Source of the DNA: Candidatus Bathyarchaeota archaeon | GTDB taxonomy: Archaea; Thermoproteota; Bathyarchaeia; 40CM-2-53-6 | DNA: 64,000 bases | Assembly: GCA_005884195.1 (NCBI GenBank) | Contig: VBBP01000053.1 | Location: 1 to 64,000, forward strand | Reading direction: 5' to 3' | Part shown: positions 1 to 8,469 of the stretch, piece by piece | How positions within the stretch are numbered: the first letter of the stretch is position 1 | Layout: each line of letters begins with the position of its first letter | The notes under the pieces: generated by a model | Database searches by the model: none | What the model saw: only the letters and a program-made list of their open reading frames with translations | What the model was told of the DNA's origin: nothing | Program-made: the position numbers and the translations under genes

Positions 1-279
1 GGACTGAGTACAACCGCGAACACTCCACCCGTCGCGAGAGATGCAGTAACAAGTGCGATTATGACGATCTCGCTAGTTCTCAACAATCGCACCTAGGGTT
101 CTCAGCATGATGCGGCTCCGGCCTGGAAACCCCAGAAGAAACCCCGCTAATAGAGCCATCGTCAATAGGTTCCACATGGTTGGCGTTGGTCGAGACAGTT
201 GTAAAAGATGGCCTTGCCCTATTGGTGCCGGACGGATCAACTCGAAGACTCGTTCGAAGCCGACTTTTTTTGTGGGTGG

Positions 280-909
280 CTAACTGTATGTTATTACTAT
301 GTCGTCTTGCACGCAGGGTTGGACAACGCAGAGAGCTGTTGAGGGTGCGGCATTGTGGGGGAAAACGTGTTTGTTAAAACTGGTGTCGGGATTACCATTT
401 ACCGTCATTGTAAGGCTGTGTGGTCCGCTGACCGGGGCCTTGTGGTCAAAGATCTGTGTTGAGTTGAATATGGCAGTCGTGGGGTTGTTGGCCCAATGTC
501 CCCACAGGAGGAACCAGTCCCCGAGCGTGTAGTCTCTGCTTTGATCTGTCTCGATGTGTAACACCCCTGTCGCATCATGGGTGTGAATGGGTTGGGGGCA
601 ACCATTGTCGAATGTCCCCGGTGCAGGCGGGAAGGGAAAGTTTACCCCGTTTATTGTGATGGTCAGGTTGGGGTGAGAGTGGTAAACGGAGCCATATACG
701 CAATGGCTCAGATAGTCGGGCAGAGGCACAAGACTCGTGGTCCTAGGGAACAAGACCACGGCGACTACAATTACGGAGATGAGAACTATTACGATTGCAA
801 GGGTCGTAAGTGCTCTTTGTCTCCGTTTTCTCTTGACATCCCCGAGAATCTTCTGTTTCCGGGTCTGGGACAATGAGAGCAACCTACACGAATAGGAGCA
901 TTCGAGCAA
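280..909 (-). CDS. Conserved secreted/membrane-anchored His-rich protein (PIHTHDATGVLHIE...TLGDWFLLWG)
   Basis: 209 aa ORF; N-terminal TM followed by a His/Cys-rich extracellular domain. Confidence 0.75.
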   Translation of the reverse strand: MLECSYSCRLLSLSQTRKQKILGDVKRKRRQRALTTLAIVIVLISVIVVAVVLFPRTTSLVPLPDYLSHCVYGSVYHSHPNLTITINGVNFPFPPAPGTFDNGCPQPIHTHDATGVLHIETDQSRDYTLGDWFLLWGHWANNPTTAIFNSTQIFDHKAPVSGPHSLTMTVNGNPDTSFNKHVFPHNAAPSTALCVVQPCVQDDIVITYS

Positions 910-1018
910 TAATATCTTTCCCGCGGACGTCGAAAAGAGAGAGCATCAGGCCAAAGCCCTCTGTCGAGATCGCGTGCCTCAAGGCATATTTGAGAAGGCT
1001 GACAGGGGATTTCCCCTT

Positions 1019-1199
1019 GCGGGGGTACCAGAGTCAGGTCAAATTTCTGACCAAATGGGCGGGTCGCGCCTAGCACGCGCGCGCTTCACTCAAGACCCAA
1101 CCAGGCGAAGGCATCGATACGATTGATGCCTTAGCAAAACGCGGGTGTGCTATCCCGTGGCGTAGGCCTTCGTGGGTTCGAATCCCACCCCCCGCACCA
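1019..1199 (+). tRNA. Probable intron-containing tRNA-Leu (anticodon unresolved)
   Basis: 5' GCGGGGG (1019-1025) pairs with CCCCCGC (1189-1195) + A73 + encoded CCA (1197-1199); T-arm GTGGG-TTCGAAT-CCCAC (1172-1188); long variable arm GGC-GTAG-GCC; 181 nt implies about 90 nt of intervening sequence. Confidence 0.6.
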
Positions 1200-1249
1200 A
1201 TTCATGAGATCTTACTTGGAAACACCAAGTCAAGTTGAGGTCAGTAGGA

Positions 1250-2116
1250 TCAACTGTGAAGAGTCAAGGTGTTGGGGGTAGGGCTCGCTTTGACTTCTCT
1301 CCAAGTGATGATCATTACTGGAACGATCACTCCTATCATGAATGCGAGAACGATCAGATTTCCAAAATCTAAGGGAATGATGTCCTGTATGCCAGTTCGG
1401 AAGATTATTCCCGCGATGATGAATATTATCCCACCGTAAAATAGGCTTCGTGCTCCTGCTCTTGTGCCGAAGAGCTGAATTCGTTCGGGACCCCACCTCT
1501 TCGCGATCTGGAGGACACCGCCAAACACCGAACCGATTGCAAGCAAAACTATCAGCGTGCCGAACCCAAATGCGGCCCCGGGTGCGAATCCAAGATATGC
1601 AGCGGGCATCGCTGGAACGGCGACTAGATAGATGAAGGTGGTGAATAGTCCTGTATCGACGCCGAACCCGGCGATGAACCCGTGGATTACGCACCAGTGT
1701 GTCGGGACCCGTCTTGAGACCCCTTTCTCGTCATAATGTGTTCCGCCACGAGTACGTAGGAATCGGGCTAGTGGATGCCAAGACGGCAACTTCCCGCGCA
1801 GTATCAAATATCCCGCGATAGACATGGCGATTCCGACAGCAACGTAGACGAGCGCGTTCAAACCTTCATCGAAGGCGAGATAACTGGCGAGGGCAAAGTA
1901 GACGAGCTGAGCCATAATCGCCCGTTGGAGTGTAAAGGCCGAGGCGAAGAATATGCCTGAGAGCATCCCCCCTCGCCCGGTAGCTGAGCCCACAGAATAG
2001 CTGAAAGTGATAGGCCAAGTGTGCTCGTCCGGAATAACTCCGTGCAGCATTCCTAGCCCCAGAGAACCCATTAGGAGAACTATCCATTCCGGGAGAAGAG
2101 GGGTCACAGCTCGCAA
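1250..2116 (-). CDS. NicO/RcnA-type nickel/cobalt transporter-like membrane protein
   Basis: Multi-TM; HGVIPDEHTWPITFSYSVG motif near N-terminus; divergent from nikR. Confidence 0.7.
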   Translation of the reverse strand: MRAVTPLLPEWIVLLMGSLGLGMLHGVIPDEHTWPITFSYSVGSATGRGGMLSGIFFASAFTLQRAIMAQLVYFALASYLAFDEGLNALVYVAVGIAMSIAGYLILRGKLPSWHPLARFLRTRGGTHYDEKGVSRRVPTHWCVIHGFIAGFGVDTGLFTTFIYLVAVPAMPAAYLGFAPGAAFGFGTLIVLLAIGSVFGGVLQIAKRWGPERIQLFGTRAGARSLFYGGIIFIIAGIIFRTGIQDIIPLDFGNLIVLAFMIGVIVPVMIITWREVKASPTPNTLTLHS

Positions 2117-2128
2117 GATGCAGATGGA

Positions 2129-2158
2129 ATTATTAAGTATTTTCCGGATTTTAATAAT
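2129..2158. promoter_or_regulatory. AT-rich perfect inverted repeat ATTATTAA-N14-TTAATAAT between nicO-like and nikR genes
   Basis: 8-bp perfect arms, read directly; lies in the divergent intergenic region; could be operator or TATA overlap. Confidence 0.45.
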
Positions 2159-2209
2159 GTTGATATAAGGGAATGGCCGAAAGTTATTACTCGTACGAGG
2201 TTAGTTCAA

Positions 2210-2593
2210 GTGCCCATCGTTAGCGTCTCACTACCCAGCGAACTAGTTGATTCCATGACAGCGATTCAGGAATCCCAAGGATTCGCCGGAAGGTCCGACG
2301 TTGTCAGAACCGCATTACGTCTCCTATTATCTGACTCAAGGGAGAAAGCGTCACTCACCGGCCGAGTAGCTGCAATTCTCGTAGTTACGCATGATGAATC
2401 GAATGAAGAGCCAATTACTCGGTTGAAGCATGCTTACGATGATATCGTGCGAACACACATTCATAATAAGATGGGTCAAAACAACTGCTTCGAGCTCTTT
2501 CTCCTAGAAGGAGAAGGGAGGAAGGTCGCGTCCATGACTAGCGCATTCCAGAAGGAGAGGAAGCTGAGAAGCGTTAGGCTACTGGTAGTCTGA
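2210..2593 (+). CDS. nikR: NikR-like nickel-responsive transcriptional regulator (RHH + ACT-like domain)
   Basis: N-terminal ribbon-helix-helix SVSLPSELVDSM...GRSDVVRTALR; C-terminal THIHNKMGQNNCFELFLLEG resembles NikR H-x-H...C site; GTG start. Confidence 0.8.
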   Translation: MPIVSVSLPSELVDSMTAIQESQGFAGRSDVVRTALRLLLSDSREKASLTGRVAAILVVTHDESNEEPITRLKHAYDDIVRTHIHNKMGQNNCFELFLLEGEGRKVASMTSAFQKERKLRSVRLLVV

Positions 2594-2735
2594 GCCAGAT
2601 TTGAAGAACGGTCCCTGCTGATCGTTGAGACGAACATTTTCAGATCCTAGACGAAGCCGAGAGTCCTCATCGATCTGGGGTGATAATTGCAGCCGCATGA
2701 CTTCATCGATGGGAGAATAGGAGCAGCATTCGATC

Positions 2736-3542
2736 TTAGCCTGAGTGGAATAGACCTGCGAAATAGATCGCGAGTAGACCAAGCGCGATCAGGACAGCGA
2801 TCTTGATCGATTTCTTTGAGTTTGCAGTTTGAGTGTTATCGAAAAGCGGTCCTGCGAGTCGGATCAAGGCGTAGACCGAAGTGCCCGTGCCGAGCGCGTA
2901 GAAAAAGCTGCTATCATAGGTCAGGTAGTAGCCTGTGGCCGCACCGAGGAGTGATGGTATTACGAATGTTATGCTCAACAGGAGAAGGTCTCTGAGCCGG
3001 CTAGTAGCTCCCTTAGCATGTTCCTCTGCGTAAACGCAGTAGCAGGCGCTTATCATCATAGGTTCAAGCGCCTTATGCAAAACGTACGCGACTCCACCGG
3101 AGTAGCCTCCGAACGCATCGAGCAACGACGTGCTTGATGTCAAAGCAGCGCTCCCGCCAAACGCAGCCCCCTCGCCTAGTCCATGGATCCCTACCGCTAC
3201 CGTCACAAGCCACGGTATCGCCAATCCGTACTTTCCGATCGCCAGTTGCGGTGAGAAGATATTCCGATTACGGTCAATTGTGAAGAAGAAAAGCAAGCCA
3301 ATCACAAACAGCCCAGAGAGCGCAAGCTGACCGCCGCCTCCCGAAAAGCCGGAGTTGACATCGAGGCCTGCAGCTCCACCAATTGTATCAACGAAAAACC
3401 AGAGAAAAATCCCGATTGCAAACGCTGCCAGATACTTTGCCTTCAAGAAATTTCCGGCCATGACGATAATGAGTAGTCCCATAAAGGCAGGAATCAGCGT
3501 AATTGCAATCCAAGGGAGGAAGCTGTCAGCGAATCCTATCAT
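2736..3542 (-). CDS. ZIP-like divalent metal transporter
   Basis: Multi-TM; HGLGEGAAFGG and HKALEP motifs typical of ZIP TM4/TM5. Confidence 0.65.
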   Translation of the reverse strand: MIGFADSFLPWIAITLIPAFMGLLIIVMAGNFLKAKYLAAFAIGIFLWFFVDTIGGAAGLDVNSGFSGGGGQLALSGLFVIGLLFFFTIDRNRNIFSPQLAIGKYGLAIPWLVTVAVGIHGLGEGAAFGGSAALTSSTSLLDAFGGYSGGVAYVLHKALEPMMISACYCVYAEEHAKGATSRLRDLLLLSITFVIPSLLGAATGYYLTYDSSFFYALGTGTSVYALIRLAGPLFDNTQTANSKKSIKIAVLIALGLLAIYFAGLFHSG

Positions 3543-3725
3543 GGGGAATCGCTTCTAAGCGCTGAATGTTTCTAAGAGTTTTGGCTCAAGTTACGAACTG
3601 GATCTCGTTCGGATATCAGATGTCAGACCGCAACGTCGTCTGTTCGCAGTTTGAGCCATAACTCTCTTAATCAGCCAGGTCCTGTGTCATACCTAGTCCT
3701 AAATTCATCGTGATGCTAGGTTTCC

Positions 3726-4256
3726 ATGCCACGTACCCTGCCTGCAAATAATGAAGGTGAGACCGTCTGGGGATCTTGGAAGGCAAGGCTTCTCGGAACA
3801 AGGCGTTCAAAATCAGTTTTGGCGGTTGTGCTCCTCCTCATCGCTCTTACAGGGTTTTTCACTGCCGCGTACACGTTTCATTTGTTCGGGCTTGGGACAG
3901 TTAGCTGCGCAAGCCATCCTACCAACGCGCCAAACTCAGCCTATTTCGTAGTTGTAATGGCTAACCAGGGAATGAACATCGGATTCAACGGTAGCAAGTT
4001 CCATAGCGGCCCCTGGCCTATGATGAATGTTACACTGGGAACCAACGTAATAATTCACGTAGTGAACAACGACACGGTCGAGCCACATGGATTTGCTATA
4101 ACCACTTACTTCAACAAGGGCCTCATACTCCGTCCCGGCGAATGCAGCGACGTAACCTTCAACGCTAGCCAATTGGGCTCGTATCGAGTCTACTGCTTCA
4201 TCAATTGTTCGATCCATCTCGTGATGCAGAGCGGAGAAGTCAACGTCAACCCTTGA
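3726..4256 (+). CDS. Membrane-anchored cupredoxin with CuA-like motif
   Basis: N-terminal TM; PHGFAI and CFINCSIHLVM (C-x3-C-x2-H-x2-M). Confidence 0.75.
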   Translation: MPRTLPANNEGETVWGSWKARLLGTRRSKSVLAVVLLLIALTGFFTAAYTFHLFGLGTVSCASHPTNAPNSAYFVVVMANQGMNIGFNGSKFHSGPWPMMNVTLGTNVIIHVVNNDTVEPHGFAITTYFNKGLILRPGECSDVTFNASQLGSYRVYCFINCSIHLVMQSGEVNVNP

Positions 4257-4274
4257 AACCGTAAGGGAGCATAG

Positions 4275-4595
4275 GTGCAATCGGTGTTTAGCACTGACAC
4301 TCTGGTGCATGTCTTGCTGGTCGCCTTCTCAGCAACGGTTCTGCTGGTCTCTTTGCTCGCTTATGCGAGCCGAAGGGACACTCGCTACATGCTACTCTCG
4401 ATAGCATTCACATTCTTGTCCATGAGCCAAGTCGTCGAGCTTATTGAGACCCTCATTCTATCCAACCAGCTAGTCTACATTCCTCTGACGCAGATACATT
4501 TATCGCACTTTCTCGACTTTCTAATGCTATCAAGTTTTAGCCTAGCCTTGCTTGTTCGAGGTGAGAAAACTCCTGGGAGTTCAGAGGGACAATAG
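4275..4595 (+). CDS. Small multi-TM protein
   Basis: 106 aa, about 3 TM; overlaps downstream wHTH gene; GTG start. Confidence 0.65.
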   Translation: MQSVFSTDTLVHVLLVAFSATVLLVSLLAYASRRDTRYMLLSIAFTFLSMSQVVELIETLILSNQLVYIPLTQIHLSHFLDFLMLSSFSLALLVRGEKTPGSSEGQ

Positions 4596-5082
4596 AGTAA
4601 AGGTTCGGCTCCTAGTCTCCACGCGTCCAGGAGTCCATCTAAGGGAACTACAGAGACTACTTGGCATGTCCTTCAACTCGACAAGGTATCATGTCGATAA
4701 GTTGACCAAGACTGGCGAGATTATCCGAGTCGAAGACGGAGGGTACTCGCGGCTATACCCCCCCGGTATAGGTGAGGCGGAAAGGGCAATCTTCCCACTC
4801 GTTAGAGGAGAGACCGACCGTAAGATTCTTGCAAGTCTAACTACCAAGCCTGTGCTTTCGAACAAGCAATTGTGCGAGCTAACAAGGCTAGCAAAATCGA
4901 CAGTCAGCGAGCACATAGCCGGTCTCATACGAGCAGGGGCAGTGAAGACCCGTCATATCAATGACCTTGGGGTGTTCTACGAGCTGGAACAGCCTGAACA
5001 GATCCGATTGCTATTGAAGAGCCAGAACCTGAACCTGTTAAGGAGGGCCACTGACAGATTCATTGACCTGTGGGACTTCTAG
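4552..5082 (+). CDS. Two-domain winged-helix transcriptional regulator
   Basis: HLRELQRLLGMSFNSTRYHVDKL and LSNKQLCELTRLAKSTVSEHIAGLIRAGAV wHTH segments; start TTG 4552 or GTG 4561. Confidence 0.75.
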   Translation: MFEVRKLLGVQRDNRVKVRLLVSTRPGVHLRELQRLLGMSFNSTRYHVDKLTKTGEIIRVEDGGYSRLYPPGIGEAERAIFPLVRGETDRKILASLTTKPVLSNKQLCELTRLAKSTVSEHIAGLIRAGAVKTRHINDLGVFYELEQPEQIRLLLKSQNLNLLRRATDRFIDLWDF

Positions 5083-5100
5083 GGCAGCAGTGCATTATGC

Positions 5101-6885
5101 TTGATGACGTATAACGGGAAACGCAAATGCCTGACGTTCGCGGTAATCTGCGTCCTTTCTTTCTCTGCGATAATTCTGGAACCGCACTCTGGCGCGGTTG
5201 GAGCGACCGGAAACAGCTTGATAAATCAACAACCCAACTCCAGCTCTCCCGTCACAGAATTCCTGATACCATACGCGAACTCGGGACCGAACGCAATAGT
5301 CTCCGCCCCAAACCACATCTTCTGGTTCGTCGAGTACAACACTGGCGAAATCGGAGAGTTCAACGAGTCATCCAAGACATTCAACCGATTTCCGATACCT
5401 GAAACAGGGGCCATCCCCGCATCGCTCGCCTTGGATGGTCTGGGCAGAATCTGGTTTACCGATCAGAACAAGAACAGCCCCAGTGTCTGGGCCCTCAATG
5501 AAACCGCTTCACCTGCAAGATTCCATCAATACTTGACGAATACGCCAACTTCGACGCCGGTTTTCGTCCTCGCAGACAATGTTACCAACGATGTATGGTT
5601 CACCGACATAACTGCAAACAACATTGGAAAGATCGACCCCCTAACGGGCCAGATCACGAAGTATCCTCTTCCGACTTCGAACTCGGGCCCAGCCGAGCTC
5701 GCTCTCCAGAACGGTACGTCATATCTGTGGATAACGGAAAGTTTTGCGAATAAGGTTGCCCGGTTCGACAGGTCCTCCAACACTTTCCAGGAATTCACAC
5801 CACCTGTCTCACTAGTTTCACCGGTCGGGATAGCTCTCGACAAGAGCGGGAACGTGTGGCTTTCGGAGCATGGTGGAAGCTCAATCGCTCAACTGATTCC
5901 ATCCAATGCGACCTTCAGAAAGTATCCGACCACACAGCCCTCAATCTTCAAGACAACAGCCCCTGCGACCATCGCATTGGACGCGCTTGGCCGACTCTGG
6001 TTCGTTGAACACTTCGGGAACAGGGTCGGACGGCTAGACCATGTGAGAGGGATTATGGATGAGTTCGCTCTTCCCACCTCCGGGCTCGCGTATTCTCTCC
6101 GAAACGCTGTAGATGCCAACGGCAATTTCTGGTTCACAGAATACACTGCCAACCGGATTGGTATGATCCCTCGGGACGCAACCTCCAATATGACTATAGA
6201 TTCTGCAATAATCCCTATCTCCGTGAACGCAGGCCAGACCGTTAGTTCACAACTATCCCTGTTGAGCACCGCAACAAACGCTGTCACAGTCGGATTGAAC
6301 GTCACGAGCACGTTCACAACAGACGGCAAAACCGCGACAACCGAGGTGTCGTTGTCAAATTATAGCCTCATTCTCAACCCGAACCAAGCGAAGACTGTCA
6401 ATCTCAGAATCACTCCAGACAGCAACCTACCCTCTGGACTTTACACCGCCGGCGTCGTCGCAACAAACGGGAATACATCATCGGTCAGATTCATATTTCT
6501 CGAGGTACACGGTAACTTTTCGATCCTCAACCTTCTGCAAGCGTACCTCCCGGCTGTCGTAATCGTAGCCGCGGCAGTCCTACTGCTGGCAAGCATCATA
6601 GTCAGGAGAAGGAGGTCACTACCGGCTTCCGCAACCTCGAAGACTAAGCTTCCGATCGGCACGGCTGTGGCAATTGGATTGATCCTATTCGCGTTCGCAG
6701 TACAAATAACGCCAACTTCGACCGCCAAGTGTATCGGCCTTCCTCCGCCACCGCCTAACGGACAGCCGGTTGGGCCAGACTATGTTGGACTGGCCTTGGA
6801 TATTGGATCTCTCGCGTTCTTCGCCCTTGTAGCCTATCTCTTGTTGCGAGACAGATTCCGAAAGAAAGGCCGTGACAGAAAGTGA
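5101..6885 (+). CDS. Vgb/NHL-type beta-propeller surface protein with C-terminal TM segments
   Basis: Repeats of GRIWFTDQ / NFWFTEYTANRIGMI / IGKIDPLTGQITKYPLP; start 5101 TTG or 5104 ATG. Confidence 0.8.
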   Translation: MMTYNGKRKCLTFAVICVLSFSAIILEPHSGAVGATGNSLINQQPNSSSPVTEFLIPYANSGPNAIVSAPNHIFWFVEYNTGEIGEFNESSKTFNRFPIPETGAIPASLALDGLGRIWFTDQNKNSPSVWALNETASPARFHQYLTNTPTSTPVFVLADNVTNDVWFTDITANNIGKIDPLTGQITKYPLPTSNSGPAELALQNGTSYLWITESFANKVARFDRSSNTFQEFTPPVSLVSPVGIALDKSGNVWLSEHGGSSIAQLIPSNATFRKYPTTQPSIFKTTAPATIALDALGRLWFVEHFGNRVGRLDHVRGIMDEFALPTSGLAYSLRNAVDANGNFWFTEYTANRIGMIPRDATSNMTIDSAIIPISVNAGQTVSSQLSLLSTATNAVTVGLNVTSTFTTDGKTATTEVSLSNYSLILNPNQAKTVNLRITPDSNLPSGLYTAGVVATNGNTSSVRFIFLEVHGNFSILNLLQAYLPAVVIVAAAVLLLASIIVRRRRSLPASATSKTKLPIGTAVAIGLILFAFAVQITPTSTAKCIGLPPPPPNGQPVGPDYVGLALDIGSLAFFALVAYLLLRDRFRKKGRDRK

Positions 6886-6892
6886 AAGCACG

Positions 6893-7660
6893 CTAAAGCT
6901 TAGAGTACCAGATGTAGCAAATTGTCCCGAGCAATGCAAAGGCCAGCGAAGGCCCTGCAAGGGTCGCGATAGACCCCAGTGAATCGCCGGCAGGCACTTG
7001 TGCAAAGGAAATTGGTGACAATTGTCTGAATGCCTGAATGGCCCATGTCATCGGGTTCGACGAAACTATTGGGGCTAGAAAGCTGGGAAACACACTTACT
7101 GGATAGAACAGGGCGCTGAGAAAGGACAGGTAAAGTTGGATCGCACTTCTAACAGTGACCCACATTTCTATACTCGAAGAGAACGCGGAGATAGCCATTG
7201 AAAGACCAACTATTCCGAGTGAGAAGAGGCCTACTATCAGGTAGGCTACGAAAATTTTCGGAGTAAAAAGGATGCCGTAGAGGTAGCAGATTACAAGGGT
7301 CCCAGGGAACGTCGCGATCACACTTCTAACAACCCCGCCTAGGACCCTTGAGAAAGCGAGAACCGGCCGTTGCACCGGAAGAGTCAGAAGGTACGATGTC
7401 AGGTCTTTGATATACTTCTCACGCCAAACATCTCTGCCTGACTGGAAGGCCGCAACCATGGCCGTTATCAAGTTCGATCCAGGTGCAATGTAGAGAAAGT
7501 AGTTCGCTCCCTGGCCAGTGACAAGTCGACCAAAAGTCGCAGCCGTCACGAAGAGGTCGATCGAAAAGTTCGCGAACATTATCGCAACAAGGAACGCGTC
7601 GGAAAAGAGGATCCTCACATCTCTCTCGATGATCAGAGGAATGAGTCTCGCGTTGCTCAA
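6893..7660 (-). CDS. ABC-2 type transporter permease
   Basis: 255 aa multi-TM, adjacent to second permease and ATPase. Confidence 0.75.
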   Translation of the reverse strand: MSNARLIPLIIERDVRILFSDAFLVAIMFANFSIDLFVTAATFGRLVTGQGANYFLYIAPGSNLITAMVAAFQSGRDVWREKYIKDLTSYLLTLPVQRPVLAFSRVLGGVVRSVIATFPGTLVICYLYGILFTPKIFVAYLIVGLFSLGIVGLSMAISAFSSSIEMWVTVRSAIQLYLSFLSALFYPVSVFPSFLAPIVSSNPMTWAIQAFRQLSPISFAQVPAGDSLGSIATLAGPSLAFALLGTICYIWYSKL

Positions 7661-8469
7661 GCGTATACGCCTCCTTCAAGACGGCGGAAGTAGAACGTAG
7701 CCCCCAAGCCCAGGAAGATTACGACGAATGCGACTAGCCCTGCAATCGCGGGAAGATCTAGAGTCAACATGACTAGCGACGAATACGCACTATCCGCGGC
7801 AAACGAAACTGGTGAGAAGGGAGCGAAAACCGCGACGTAGACCGGGATGAAACCGATCGGGTAGAGCGCTGTGCTTGCCCTTGACACCGCAAGCTCAAGG
7901 AGAGCAAGGACCACATCGAACCTGTTCGCGTTCTTTACACTCACGGCCACAGTTATCGACATGCCAGTAACACCGAAGGCCAAAAGAAAGAGAGATAGGA
8001 GCGCAGTAAGGATCGGGAGGGGCTGGCTGAACCCCCAAAAAACAGCGACGATAACAAACATCGGTATGGTGTAGACTATGGCTCTCATCGCCCCGCCTAA
8101 AGCTCGTCCAATGATGAGCTGGCGTCTCGAAATTGGGAGCGTCAGCAGATAATCGAGCACCCCTTCTTCCGCCTCTTCGAAGATGTCATAACCAATAACG
8201 AATGAGATCGATGCGATGGTCGTGACTACGCTTCCTACTGCATAGTACTCGAAGTAATTGATCCCTTGAATATGGATGAGTCCACTAATGAGGTTGGCGA
8301 AAACAAAGACCTGTACGATGAACGACAGTGCCCGGGTTATGATGATCCATGGGGTCCTGAAAAGGACTGACACATCTCTAAGAGCCATCTGTAGGATGAG
8401 ATGAGTAGGCGGTTTTGCGGTTGTGCTGGTCTCATTCAAGCTGTTGTCCGGTGTAGGTGAGGAAGACAT
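7657..8469 (-). CDS. ABC-2 type transporter permease
   Basis: 270 aa multi-TM; overlaps neighbours, operon-like. Confidence 0.75.
   Translation of the reverse strand: MSSSPTPDNSLNETSTTAKPPTHLILQMALRDVSVLFRTPWIIITRALSFIVQVFVFANLISGLIHIQGINYFEYYAVGSVVTTIASISFVIGYDIFEEAEEGVLDYLLTLPISRRQLIIGRALGGAMRAIVYTIPMFVIVAVFWGFSQPLPILTALLSLFLLAFGVTGMSITVAVSVKNANRFDVVLALLELAVSRASTALYPIGFIPVYVAVFAPFSPVSFAADSAYSSLVMLTLDLPAIAGLVAFVVIFLGLGATFYFRRLEGGVYA

Noticed and set aside
1230-1694. 154-aa minus-strand ORF overlapping the NicO-like transporter
   Set aside because: Same strand, different frame, Arg/His/Ser-rich shadow translation; the transporter frame has clear TM structure and motifs.
5526-6329. Antisense ORFs (105 and 146 aa) within the Vgb-like propeller
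   Set aside because: Arise from GC-biased codon usage on the coding strand; no independent support.
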